Source: Marchantia polymorpha subsp. ruderalis
Taxonomy: Eukaryota; Streptophyta; Marchantiopsida; Marchantiales; Marchantiaceae
Assembly: GCA_037833965.1 (NCBI GenBank)
Contig: AP031355.1
Span: forward strand, 19,927,501 to 19,991,500
Length of the DNA stretch: 64,000 nt
Reading direction: 5' to 3'
Numbering within the stretch: the stretch's first letter is position 1; each line of letters begins with the position of its first letter. Of this stretch, positions 12,953 to 24,488 are shown one piece after another. The notes under the pieces are model-generated. The model did not search any database and was not told the origin of the DNA. It saw only the letters and a list, made by a program, of their open reading frames with translations. A program made the position numbers and the translations under genes.

Positions 12953-13420
12953 GACGTTTTCTTCAATGCATTCACGGGAACGTGGTCCGACGCCGCACAG
13001 CTGAACGACGCAGAAAAACGCTCGACCACGTCAGAGTCAGAAAAATCAAGTATAATATTTTACGAGGTCATTCTTGGATGTGACCACAGTTCATGTCTCT
13101 CCGCCATCAGACGTTTTCTTCAATGCATTCACTGGAACGTGGTCCGACGCCGCACAGCTGAACGACGCAGAAAAACGCTCGACCACGTCAGAGTCAGAAA
13201 AATCAAGTATAAAAATTTAACGAGGTCATTCTTGGATGTGACCACAGTTCATGTCTCTCCGCCATCAGACGTTTTCTTCAATGCATTCACTGGAACGTGG
13301 TCCGACGCCGCACAGCTGAACGACGCAGAAAAACGCTCGACGACGTCAGAGTCAGAAACATCGTATAAAATGTTACGAGGTCATTCTTTGATGTGACCAC
13401 AGTTCATGTCTCTCCGCCAT
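12953..13420. repeat. 158-bp tandem repeat, three copies, promoter-like units
   Basis: Three head-to-tail copies start at GACGTTTTCTTCAATGCATT: 12953-13109 (157 bp), 13110-13267 (158 bp) and 13268-13420 (153 bp). They are nearly identical apart from a few substitutions and small indels around the TATA-like stretch. Every unit holds AACGTGGTCC and, about 40 bp on, GACCACGTCA (GACGACGTCA in copy 3). ACGTGGTC and GACCACGT are exact reverse complements, so the unit has an inverted pair of ACGT cores of the type bound by plant bZIP factors. About 20 bp later comes a TATA-like stretch (TATAATATT, TATAAAAAT or TATAAAATG). The periods are not multiples of three, so the open frame across the array (12944-13396) is not a conserved repeated peptide. 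Confidence 0.9.
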
Positions 13421-14142
13421 TCTTAGGATCAGCTGATGGTGTTCCGATCGTCAGGATCTGAGCGTCGATCGATTCCTGGGCCATTTCGATCGCTTGGTTT
13501 CCGAGAATCTCCTGGGGACGACGATTCACTATATTCTCTCCTGCTCACTGCGAATTGCGAATTGCGCGGTCTGTGAAGTCGACATCATAATCAACCTGCC
13601 ACGGCAACGAGAGAAAGGTGTGCAGGGCGGGCGGGCCTACATGACATGACCGCGTCTTTGTTTGGTAGCTGCTGAAATGCTTCACGATGAAACTGCTGCC
13701 CGCTTCCTTTTTGACTGATTCAGTCGAGCTACTGTCGATGGTTTCGGTTTCGGCAGCAGCTGCAGTCGACGTGAATTTCGGTTCTCGGATTCGGATTTGG
13801 TCGCAGAAAATCTGAATCTGCAGCTGCATCTGCGCCTGAAGCGTTCGAACCTTTGAGACAACTCCCAAAGCTTGAAACCACGACTCCAACTCTCAGCTGC
13901 AGTCCCCTTTGTGTGGTACAGGCCTACCTACAGTATCGTCTCCAGCTATGACGTCGTCTTGACATTTGATACTCAGTAAGTCGAGGTGTCACACCAATCG
14001 AATATAATATTACGAGAAAGGAGGTCAATTCTGCACAAGTCAGAGCGCGCTCGACAATGCACGTCCTCGTGATGGTCTTCGCACTAGAACCTTGACATTG
14101 ACCGGTGCGTTGTGTCTAGATCATCGTCGAGACGAAGGTACA
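13421..14142 (+). promoter_or_regulatory. Proximal upstream region of the GDSL gene
   Basis: A TATA-like element (ATATAATATTACGAG) lies at about 14002-14016, some 130 bp before the start codon. It and its flanks resemble the TATA part of the upstream 158-bp repeat: TATAATATTACGAG followed by GAGGTCAATTCT here, TATAATATTTTACGAGGTCATTCT there. A TGACGTCGTC element lies at about 13948. The minus-strand open frame 13545-13889 in this region looks incidental. Confidence 0.5.
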
Positions 14143-16458
14143 ATGGAGACGACGAGAGCGTCTCTATGGCCTTCGTGGCGAGTACTCCTGGCCGCCATCA
14201 GTGTCACTGCAATTCTCGAACCAGTTCCTGCGCTCGGATTGTGCGAGTGTCTGACGGGGTTTGAGTGTCCGACGGGGTTTTTTAATTTCGGGGACTCGCT
14301 CACTGACACTGGCAACAATGCGAACGCATTCCCCGTTCTCCTGAACTACGAACTGCCACCGTACGGCGAGAATTTCTTCCGAAAACCATCCAAGCGCGTG
14401 ACGAATGGCCGCGTCGTGCCTGATTTTTTCTGTGAGTGCCACGTGAACTTCCGACATCGCTTTCCATTCTGCGTTGCCAGGGCAGAATAAGATGATGCTC
14501 TCCTCAACAGATGCTGCCATTTCTCTCATCCTTGGCAATGCGGTTGCATGGCGAGACTGATCAACCTGTGTGCATATTCTGGTGTCCGACTGGCTCCATG
14601 ATGGCGTTCCCCGGAAGAGAAATTGGCCTCTAGAAGAGATTCAGTTCAAGTCGGTCAATCGATTAGGGCTTTGTTTCGAATCTTGGTCGAATTAATTTTG
14701 GTCAATCATTGAGAGTAGGGCATGGTAGCTCCAGCACCTGCATTGCGCGGTTGATGTTCGCAACTCAGCAGATTTTCTGACATTCTAGGTCCTAATTCGC
14801 TCTCGTGCGTTCGGTGCACAGCTCTGGCTTTCAGGAAAGCACTTTTGCAGCCATACACGCAGGTCGGTGCATTCGACTACCGCCACGGAGTCAACTTTGC
14901 GGCTAGTGGAGCGACGGCTTCGACCGATCAAACGCACACGCCATTCTATTTGTCGTTCCAGATTGCCCAGTTCGTCCTCTTCAAACAAACCACAGAGGCT
15001 CAAACCCGTCAATCACGTGAGACATTCTTGCCCTTTTGCGCATTTTCGTGACTGCAGCACAAGCATGGAGAGATGAATGGGCTTGATTGAATTCGCGGTA
15101 GAGCTACCGAGTGATGTGCTTGAAATACCGATTTGTGGCCTCGATCGAGCAATGTGCTTGTGCAGAATGCTTTCCATGGGACCTCAGGCTGCCGAGGAGC
15201 GATGTCTTTCAGAAAGCCTTGTACACCATCGAAATCGGAGGCAACGACATGATTTACGCCAGCATAGCCAAGCGCAGCCCGTCATTTATTCTTAATGTTA
15301 CGATACCTGGGGCCATGAAAAACTATGCCGATGGAGTCAAGGTAAGAAAGATCATTCCTCTCGATGCATCACATCTTCACCACCTCCGTCAGTACAGTTG
15401 CTGTCTGGAGCACCTTCCTAAACTAGCAAGTGCTGATTGATGATCGATGTACAAAAGTGATCAACCTCCGTAGTCACCGGCCGCGAGTGATCTCGAGCTT
15501 CTTCAAAGCGTCAGGACCGTGCACCTTGAGCTGCGGTGCCTTTGGCACTGCTGGGAATAGCATTGAGCTTTCCATATTGGGCACAGAGCACTTTGTACAT
15601 GTCTGGGGTCTGTTTGTAAATGGCAGTGTCAGAAGGGTCGTGAATTGGAGCTGGGCGGAGGAGGCTGACATTGCATGAGAAATTCGATGCATGTGCAGAC
15701 CTTGTACAAGCACGGTGCCAGACGGTTTCTCTTCTTCCTGGTTCCGAACGCAGGCTGTGCGACCATAATCGTGACTCTGTTCGGAGAGCATGCCGAGCTC
15801 GACGACATGGGTTGTGTAAAAGCAGTCAACGAGGTCGATCAAGCCTACAACGCTGCCTTGCGCTCAACTGTCGAGATCCTGCGAGCTGAATGCCCCGATG
15901 CCAGCATGGACATCTTCGATTACTATGCCGCAAATCTGGAGATTCTGAAGAACCCAGTTGAATACGGTAAAATGTTCACTCTCGGTCGAGGTCTCCGACA
16001 TTGAGTTGATTGAGTGACGATCATGTCCAGCAGAGTTTTCGTGCACTTGTGTTGCAGTCCAAGATGAAGGAATCTCAGTAGACGATTCGTGTGTGACAGG
16101 ATTCAATCCGAGTTTAACGAAGACTGCGTGCTGCGGAGCTCCGGGAGTCGGACCCTTCAATTACAACCCTTCTAAGGCTTGTGGCCTTCATGGTTCCTCC
16201 AAATGTGCGAACCCGGAGGAGCACGTGAACTGGGATGGAGTGCATTTCACCGAAGCTTTCTACCGACTCATAGCTATGTTCGCTCTCAGTGGCAAGTTTA
16301 CCGATTTTGGTATCGATTACTCCTCCAGGTGTCACCTGGATTACTCACTTTTTGGCACTTCTGTGACATACGAGGAGGCTTATCCCGGTTCCTGCAAAGT
16401 AGCGCTAGATCGAGAACCATCTTCAGTCCCCTCGCATTCGGGAACTTTCGCCCTTTGA
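14143..16458 (+). CDS. GDSL-type esterase/lipase, secreted
   Basis: Serine hydrolase of the plant SGNH/GDSL family, which cleaves acyl or acetyl esters of lipids and cell-wall polymers; the substrate is not predictable here. Five coding exons: 14143-14431, 14822-15016, 15166-15341, 15699-15966, 16058-16458, giving about 442 residues. A hydrophobic stretch after a Trp/Arg-containing start (about residues 11-32) is a signal peptide, so the product should be secreted. The family blocks are visible: block I FNFGDSLTDTGNN with nucleophile Ser52, block II VNFAASGATAS, block III IEIGGND with the oxyanion Asn, and block V NWDGVHFTEAFY with Asp369 and His372. Four Cys lie near the predicted mature N-terminus (CECLTGFECP). 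Exon 2 could also begin at 14789 in the same phase; 14822 is preferred because it gives PDFFSLAFRKALLQPY, close to family members. The C-terminal tail past the catalytic His is a little long for the family. Confidence 0.93.
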
Positions 16459-18250
16459 GAAGCTAGCATCAATTCATTCTATAGTAAAACTAGGAATTGG
16501 GGAAGATGTCAATTTGGGGCCTTTTACTCACCAGACGGTCGTTCTACCACCATACTTCCGGCATGATGCTCGCTCTAACTGACGACAGCCGGGCTTGTTA
16601 GAAGTGCCTTCAATTTGGTGCAATTTCGAAAGTTCTCGAACACCTTCTGTATAAAACATCCAGTCACGTCTTGTACCTCGTTCAGTCTCTAGCTCTGGAA
16701 GGAAAGGGCTTCGTTCCTCATTTACATGCACACGCTGTTCTTTACTTGCACCCTGAAATCATGTTTGGGGCGCACGGAAAATCACATGTCATGGCATTTG
16801 TCCATCTCCAAGGAAGTGAACATGTGACTCTGCAGCCAACTCGGCAATTTGGCAATTTGGTAACATCTCCGTACGGGGTCCATTAGTAAAGGCAGGTCTC
16901 TCTCTCGCTGAATGAGCACCTCGTCGACGACAGTGACTTCTTGCTCTCTAAACAAATACTGCTCCTCGAAACAACATGTCAAAATTAGCTCAAATTTCCT
17001 TCTCGCAGGGGTCTACCATCGCTACGTCCACACAGCATCCACTCTAGCGAACGACGCCAAATATCTCCCACAAATATTATCGCTACCTATCTTATGGACA
17101 GAAACATGGTCTGGAAGTCATCAATCGACCTGATCTGGATGCCCTGGACTTTCTATCCTCGTCTACTATCCTATCCGGTGTACATGATAACACCTCCACC
17201 CCACTCCAGAACCAAAGCGGGCAGTCTCTTCATGCTACGCCATGAGACAAATTTCTGATTATATTTGCACCTACAACTGCCAATCAGGTCGTTCATCATA
17301 TATACTTCAGAGTCAAAGTAGATGTGATTTGCACATGATTCGGGCCGGTTCGGTAAGGTTCGAAAATGAGTACGTGTGAGATCCAAACTTGGATACGTAG
17401 CACAAGTGATAGTCGCCCGCATTAGGGAGAAATATTGCCAGTGACGGATTTGTCAAATCAGATCGAAACATTGAACGAATCGACTGCGATGTTCATTCAC
17501 TCGCCGACCGCTCGACCTACGGCCAGTATCAGGCCCTTACCTCAAATTTGACAACCTAGGCAGTAACAAGCTCAATCAATCCTTCATATCCTAAACCTGA
17601 CTTAACTGTCATTTCTCCGGGCAATCAGTGTGCTCCCCATCCGCTCGCTTCCATCCTTCGACTTACTTTCTTCGTTGCCACTCGTTACCAGCAGACAGAT
17701 TCGTTTCCCTGCTGCTCCGCTCCGCAAAGGCTCAACAAGCAATCGATCTACTTATACGCAAAAAAAGGCGGACATCTAATTACAGAAAATTCTCAGCACA
17801 GAAGCAAACCAGACAGATATGAATAGCATGACTGTCCATTATGTGAAAGCAGAGACACAAGTCGAGGAATCGAAGTAGCCCTCAAGTGACCCCACAAATT
17901 GGAATTCGGCGAGGGTCCGAAACATCACAGCATTTTGGCACGCTTCTATTTCCCACCAAACAGACGAATTACCACCAGCAATTCAGCAAACCCATGATTC
18001 CAGGTCAATACATGAAAACCACAATCGATATTTCGTCGTCGGACCCTAACGCTGCCATAGCTCCTGCGCAGAGAAATCCAGAAACAATTGCAGAGCTGGA
18101 ACAAAGTAATTGATGAACAAAAACGATTCCGAGACCATCCGCAGAACCCTAAGTGGATGCTCCACTTACAAGAACGCCGTCCAGAGGGAGGGCGTTCATA
18201 CAAGAGCAAAAAGTTCTAATAATATGGTAATGATATGGTACAAGAACGCG
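16459..18250. other. Intergenic spacer between GDSL and RPS2 genes
   Basis: Moderate base composition, no open frame with family resemblance, no tandem repeat. The first 100-200 bases are probably the GDSL 3' UTR. Nothing else can be supported. Confidence 0.5.
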
Positions 18251-18257
18251 GCGGCAT

Positions 18258-18318
18258 GGCCCATATAGTGAGCAAGTTCCACTTTAGGGTTCCTTTTACA
18301 TCGTCTCTCTCTCTGAAG
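18258..18318 (+). promoter_or_regulatory. Site II element, telo-box and pyrimidine tract of RPS2
   Basis: GGCCCA at 18258-18263 (TGGGCC on the other strand) is a site II motif. TTAGGGTT at 18284-18291 is a telo-box (AACCCTAA on the other strand). A pyrimidine run, GTCTCTCTCTCTG, follows at about 18303-18315. Site II plus telo-box is the promoter pairing known for plant ribosomal protein genes and links their expression to cell proliferation. The elements lie 70-130 bp before the RPS2 start codon. Confidence 0.6.
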
Positions 18319-18386
18319 AGAAGTCGAAGAATTGTCGAAAGACACAAGAAATTGAGGTTCCTGATTCGAGTGCAAGAGGTTGAGTC

Positions 18387-20069
18387 ATGGCGGAACGAGG
18401 GGGTGAGAGAGGTGGGTTCGGAAGGGGATTCGGCCGAGGTGACAGAGGCGATAGGGGAGGTAGAGGTGACAGGGGAAGAGGCGACAGAGGTCGCGGTCGC
18501 CGAGGCCCGAAGAGAGAGGAGGAGGAGAAGTGGGTGCCAGTAACGAAGCTCGGAAGGCTCGTGAAGGATGGCAAGATCAAGTCCCTGGAGCAGATCTATC
18601 TTTTCTCTCTGCCCATCAAGGAACACCAGATTGTTGAGTTTTTCCTCGGCCCGGCTCTGAAGGACGAGGTCATGAAGATCATGCCCGTTCAAAAGCAGAC
18701 CCGTGCTGGACAGAGGACGAGATTCAAAGCTTTCGTCGTCGTTGGAGACAGCAATGGACATGTCGGCTTGGGTGTGAAGTGCAGCAAGGAGGTCGCTACC
18801 GCCATCCGTGGTGCAATCATTTTGGCTAAGTTGTCTGTCATCCCCGTCCGAAGAGGTTACTGGGGTAACAAGATCGGAAAGCCCCACACAGTACCTTGCA
18901 AGGTAACTGGAAAGTGTGGTTCCGTCACAGTGCGTCTGGTCCCTGCCCCCAGAGGTTCTGGAATCGTTGCTGCCCGTGTTCCCAAGAAGGTTTTGCAGTT
19001 CGCCGGTATTGATGATGTGTTCACTTCATCCCGGGGTTCCACGAAGACTCTCGGAAACTTTGTGAAGGTATTTGCACGACCCCACATTTTGCTCTCTTGA
19101 ACCTAGCACTTCCTGGAATGAAATGTCAAATACTGGATCATCAACTGCAAGTCTTTTCATTACAGCATCTTACTCCTCCTCTGGCAGTTTTTGGTATTAA
19201 CTATATGTGTACATGTCCTATATTGTCTTAGTCAAAGGAATTTGCTCTTCTTTGGTGATTGCCATAGATCTCAATTCTTGCATTCTTTTCTGATCCTGGC
19301 TGGGCCTCTACTGGTGTTTCAACAAAGGTAGAGGAGAAACATCTGACAAATTAAAGATGGAGTTAATTCTAAATTGATGTCTTTTTAAGTAAGAGATGGC
19401 TGGCGAAGTGCTCATGGGAGATGGCATTCGCCTTTCGTAATTTACTTTTGGATTATAAAGCTGGGAGTTTTCTTAACGTCAGTAGAGTTGCTAAATCACT
19501 TAGGTTTTAGGTCAGGGATCTTGAAAACGTTCTGTCCGACACATCAGGTATACCCCAGCCACATATTTCCTTCTGGTTGCGACGATTGATTCAACCAGAG
19601 AAACGCCGCCGAGCCACATTTTCCGAAGCGCGTCTCATTCGTGGCTATCGGTTTACATTTGAATGTAGTTCCGCTTAGGCTATCTGAGCTTTACTGCTTG
19701 AGCTGACAAGCTTTTGTTTGTGTTTTGGTATTCCCCGTTGCCCTAAGGCTTCTAACTCTGTGGTCAGCATATCTATTGCAACGTAGGGCTATATCGAATC
19801 TTTAAGGTTGTACCCTAACTGGAGTCTCCGAATCATCTTGAAGTGCTCACTAAATAACGTCTATGAAGACTGAGTACCTGATCTAATTGCCCAACTGAAT
19901 CTTGCAGGCCACCTTCGAGTGTTTGTTGAAGACCTATGGATTTTTGACTCCCGATTTGTGGAAGGAGACCCGCTTCTCGAAGTCACCCTTCCAGGAATTC
20001 ACAGACCTGTTGGCGAAACCCCACAAGATCAGTGTACTGGAGGAAGTGGACAACACCCCCACTTATTAA
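18387..20069 (+). CDS. RPS2: Cytosolic 40S ribosomal protein S2 (uS5)
   Basis: Component of the small subunit of the cytosolic ribosome, at the mRNA entrance region and important for decoding accuracy. Two coding exons, 18387-19067 and 19908-20069, joined in phase 0, give 280 residues, the usual eukaryotic length. The ATG at 18387 opens the typical Gly/Arg-rich tail ([22 protein letters not shown]-like repeats to about residue 40), a likely target for arginine methylation. The S5 core follows: [19 protein letters not shown], the RNA-binding [34 protein letters not shown] and [15 protein letters not shown]. The end is [10 protein letters not shown]. The single intron is 840 bp; I looked for C/D-box snoRNA motifs in it and found no convincing pair. 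Confidence 0.97.
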
Positions 20070-20961
20070 TATGCCAAACTAGCTTCTCTGTAATCAACAG
20101 TTATGGACGAGGAGAGGATAAGGGGAGATTTTGGATCTCTGATTGTATTTAAATCCTATCAGAGTTCTGAAAATTTTTGATTCGAGCCTATACTCTGTCT
20201 TCAGTGGGCTGCAAGACATATATCGGATTCTCTTGTCGATTGTTGAATTTGGATGCAGCGAGGTCGGACAGGTCAAAGCTTAGTGGTATGTAATTTGCAC
20301 GTGTAGTAACATGGGCAAAGAACTGGTTGAGCATCAGACGGCAACTGAGCAAGCTGGATATGGACATACATTATTTGGAATCTTTGAAGGTAAAGGTTCC
20401 GGAGAGTCTCACAATTACCACGTAAAGGAAGTTACAAGGATACACAGAATCGCCGCTTCTGGGAAGCGATTACAAAAGCAGAAACTGTAGGTGGCTTGGT
20501 TTTTCATAAGAGGAATGTCGCCATTTTGAGAAGGTTGGTTTGTCATGTGGGAGTCACTTTTGTGGGCTACTATTGTTGCATATACAAAACTGGGCGACCC
20601 GAGGGTGAAATGTAGTATCCATGTCTTTCGATGTGAGGAGGATACTACTCGAATGTGTTTGTAAGTCAAGGTTTATGCTTCAGTCTTATGTAGACATCAT
20701 TGCCATAGACCTCGCGAAGTGATCTGCTACTTAAGTAGCAGTCCATTGCGAGGGGTGCCTGCACCGCGTTTAAAATTCAAGAGAAAGAGAAAATTCACAC
20801 ATTTACTGTAGGAAGACACCTCAACTTTTATTACGTAAGAAAAAACTCAATAATGTGCGACAGTAAGTGAAGCAAACGGCGTTTATATATACGATCGTTA
20901 TTCTGAAAATTGTAGACGGGAAATCATTTGTTGCTCCCCTACACCTCTGTCAAGTTCGTCT
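20070..20961. other. RPS2 3' region and spacer
   Basis: About the first 150-200 bases are probable RPS2 3' UTR. Beyond that no gene, RNA or repeat is evident. Confidence 0.5.
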
Positions 20962-21331
20962 CGATGGTTTATGTATTGAGCTATCTTACTCATTCTCGGG
21001 TTGTCAAGAGAAGTAAAGTGGTGAGTATAGAGAACCAAATCGCGGATTGTATTTAATTATGTAGTAACCCAAATTGATGCTGCGACATGCCTCTAAAGCA
21101 GGTGCACCATACACACATGAACCATTATTTCTGTTTATTGTAACACGATGGTTTACATACTCAGCTACATTTCTCATTCTCGGGTTGTCAAGCGAAGTGA
21201 AGAAGTGAGTGTAGAGAACCAAACCGCAGATGATATCTACCTATGTAGTAACCCAAATCGTTCCTGCGATATCCCTCTTAAGCACGTGCACCATTCCTAC
21301 ATGAACCATTATTTCTGTTCATCTTAACACG
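20962..21331. repeat. 184-bp direct tandem duplication
   Basis: Two copies begin with CGATGGTTTA at 20962 and 21146 (period 184). Shared landmarks include CATTCTCGGGTTGTCAAG, TAGAGAACCAAA, TATGTAGTAACCCAAAT and CATGAACCATTATTTCTGTT. The copies differ at scattered positions, so the duplication is not recent. Confidence 0.8.
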
Positions 21332-21496
21332 TAGCATACTGAACTTGCAACGATCGTTAGTGGAAAATCTATTGAGTTACTTACTTGATGCAACCCCACA
21401 TGAACCGTTAGTGTACATGGGACCTTCCACGTAAAGCATGTTTTAATATCAACAGAAGGTGAAGATTATGAAAACTGAGACAGCTACAATATCTCG

Positions 21497-21966
21497 TAGT
21501 CCTCATTGAATCGCCCATATCTTCACTCATCTTAATCAGACCCGGACACTTCTTCGTCCTATACTTCCACATTGCACCAAAATTTGTAAAATTACGTGAC
21601 ACTTGAATTCTCAAGTACTCAGTAAATCACTCAAATCTTCATTCATCGCAATCAAACCCGGACATTTCTTCGTCCAATACTTACACATTGCACCAAAATT
21701 TGTAAAATTACCTAACATTTGAATTCTCAAGTACTCATTGAATCATCTCAAATCTTCATTCATCGCAATCAAACCCGGAAGGAATCTCAATATACATATA
21801 TTGGGTTGTATCGCGAGTTTTTGAAATGAAAAAGAAAAATTGGTCGGGTCTGGTAGTCAAAAGTATGTGATGCCTCTAGAATCGCAATTTCTTAGTCTGA
21901 TACTTCCACATTGTATCAAAATTTGTATAATTACATGGCACTTGAATTCTCAAGTCCTCAACTTAC
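21497..21966. repeat. About 117-bp tandem repeat, two full copies plus partial copies
   Basis: Units begin near 21497, 21616 and 21731. Landmarks are TCATCTTAATCAGACCCGGA or TCATCGCAATCAAACCCGGA, CACATTGCACCAAAATTTGT and CTTGAATTCTCAAGTACTCA. A diverged partial copy lies at about 21895-21966. A further small duplication of about 57 bp (CACCGAGTCAAT ... AACTCAAAACCTAAAA) is at about 22013-22110. Confidence 0.75.
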
Positions 21967-22110
21967 TTCCCCTGTGAATTTCTTTCAAAGATTCCACACA
22001 TCCGCTGTTGCACACCGAGTCAATATTTTGACAACTCAAAACCTAAAAACTGAGCGATGTTGTTCACCGAGTCAATTTTTTGAGAACTCAAAACCTAAAA
22101 CCTCTATGCA

Positions 22111-23475
22111 CTTATGACAATGTCTATCACAATTCATCTTATTGGATTGCATCCATACTGTTATGAATAAACAATAATAAAATTTGTCTCTAACATATGA
22201 TTTTGTCAGAGAATGTATTTATAGAGCTTCAAAGCTCCATTCATCTTGAAAGCTAAGTATGTTAAGTTTTGGACTAGAACATATGAAAATGATGTTTGAT
22301 ATTTATCATCAATAAGAGTTTGTCATTTGCTATAATTAAAATTGATTTACAGTTTGTGATGAATATTGAGTTAGGAAACAGTATTATTAAATAAAATTTT
22401 ATGTCATAATTCACAATTCCAAAGTGTTACTTGAGTATGTCAAGATTAAAATTTGAATGATATTAACCAAAATGAATCATTTCTAAAATTTTACTCTGTA
22501 TTATTAATGAATGTTTATTCAAGATTTGTGTGAATCTCTTTTCAAATATAAAACATTTAATGCAATGATATTTGCAACATTTAATGAATCCAATTTCAAT
22601 ACAAACATTTAATGCTAAAAATTGATCAAATTTTTCAATAATCTAGCTAGATTCACTCTTTTTTCCTGAAATTCAAAATATTACATAAAAAATAAAGAAT
22701 AAAAATTACAATATTATTAAATTTAATAAATATAGATTTTACAATTAAAAATTATGAGATGATCCATCCATTTTTGAAGTTTAGAGTATGAGAATGATAT
22801 TAGCAATATTAAAAGATGAAAAATCTTGATTTTTATAAAGAATTCAAAGCTTATATCAAAGCTGAAAATTTGCTATCCAGACTGTGATAAAAAAATCTTC
22901 AAATTCATGTGAGTAATTTCAAACAAGATAAAATTATAAATTACAAGCAAATTTTCTTATGTAGCAAAATATGTTAGATATTGATTGATATGGATATATG
23001 ATGTAATATTTGATTTGATTGTGAACTAGGTGGATAAATTCACAATAATTGTTATGTATTTTTTGAAAAAAAAATACATTGTGTAGTCAGTTATCTTTGA
23101 AAATTATTTTATAAGAATTTGATTTGTATAACGTTATAATAATTGTATGAATTAAATCAAACTCACAAATAATAGAATTTAAAAATTGATGAATTCATGA
23201 TTTTTATATGTCACATTCAAATAAATTTACATTGATTTGTTGTAAATTATGATTCACTATAAAATTTGATATTTTATTGATAGTTAAGTAGATAATGCTC
23301 ATTCTTACTCATATCATATTATTTTTACACCTTTTATAAATGTTATATATAATTAATTTTAAATCCATATTTGATAATGATAAAATAGATGAAGCGATAT
23401 TTTGTAAAATTGTATAGTTAAATTAACTACAAAATTAAAATTTTTTTGGGATAAAAAATAGCAAAAGATATACAA
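22111..23475. other. Very AT-rich spacer
   Basis: Extremely AT-rich with no open frame worth noting. No gene or structured element seen. Confidence 0.6.
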
Positions 23476-24488
23476 CCTAAACTTGATAATATCACACCAT
23501 CTATTTCACCAAAAAATGTGATATAAACAAGGAGTGACATTTTCGATGATGTCACATTTTGTGCATAATGTGATATTATTAAAAAAAAACTCAAAAAAAT
23601 TTACAATATAAAAAAAAAACAACAAATGAAAATATTCAAACAACCACAGTTAGTGAGTGCGCAAGATTGTTTATCCAGATTTTCTACATATCTAATCAGA
23701 CCAAGAAATGGACATACAAATACTACGTATTTCTGGTCAGCCGTTGCTTGTCGATTTTTATGCAATATTGTCATTGAACAAGTTTAATGGTCGAATCTAT
23801 CTAAGGCAACAAGCCTTTGAGGATTACAAAAAAATTTTATAGTGACAAACGTTTCAAAAATGTCAATACTGGACAGCGAGAATCGACAATCCGAAGCTTA
23901 CGAGCAAAAAAGGAAGAAATGCTATTAGGCGGGCTGAACATTTAAATATTCTAAACCGGAGCTACCACAAGATACTGTAAGGCCTTTTGCTCTCTAAGGG
24001 CGTCCTAGCTTTGGCAGCCCTACCGTTACCCGATTGAAACTTGCTGCTCCCGAATAAGCCATATTACTATGGCGCCTCTACAAGTTGAGCCTCTTCTGAG
24101 AACCAATAACACGTAAATCATGTAAAACTAAAGCATTCACATTTCATCGCGAATTCATCTTCCTCTCAACTCGAACCCTCCGTACACACTAGCTTATCGC
24201 GAAATCATCTTCCTTGCAGCTCGACACCTCGTCCACGTACAAGCAAGTAGCATTTCATTTATTGTATCACAAGGAAGGTTTATGATACTACATGTCCAAC
24301 TGTCACATGTAATCCATTCATATTTGATATTATCACGCTTACATTAGAAATTTTGGAAAAAAATAGTGACATTATCAAGGGTGATAGTGATATTAAAGAG
24401 GGAATTTTACACTAGGGAAATCGGTTTTGAACTTTTATGTGACAATATCAAGGTGTTCTATTACAAGTGTGACATTATCAAGGTTAGG
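23476..24488. mobile_element. Non-autonomous DNA element with terminal inverted repeats
   Basis: The ends at 23476-23497 and 24467-24488 are inverted copies of each other with 20 of 22 bases matching; the left end starts CCTAAACTTGATAATATCAC and the right end finishes GACATTATCAAGGTTAGG. Inside the right end the 15-mer GTGACATTATCAAGG is repeated directly at 24366-24380, 24439-24453 (one change) and 24469-24483, a subterminal repeat pattern known from hAT-like and related DNA transposons. There is no transposase frame, so it would be a MITE or deletion derivative of about 1 kb. I could not define a target-site duplication, and the family is unknown. AT-rich ends make chance pairing less improbable, but the three subterminal copies support the call. 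Confidence 0.55.

Noticed and set aside
12944..13396. 150-codon frame across the 158-bp repeats
   Set aside because: The repeat period is not a multiple of three, so successive copies are read in different frames. That is the opposite of a selected repeat protein.
13545..13889. 114-codon minus-strand frame beginning MESWFQALGVV
   Set aside because: Low-complexity Gln/Ser/Thr composition in the GDSL upstream region, no family, no conserved signals.
18216..18887. 223-codon minus-strand frame opposite RPS2
   Set aside because: Antisense shadow of the RPS2 coding exon.
19068..19907. Intron-hosted snoRNA in RPS2
   Set aside because: Ribosomal protein introns often host snoRNAs, but no RTGATGA/CTGA pair at a suitable spacing was found.
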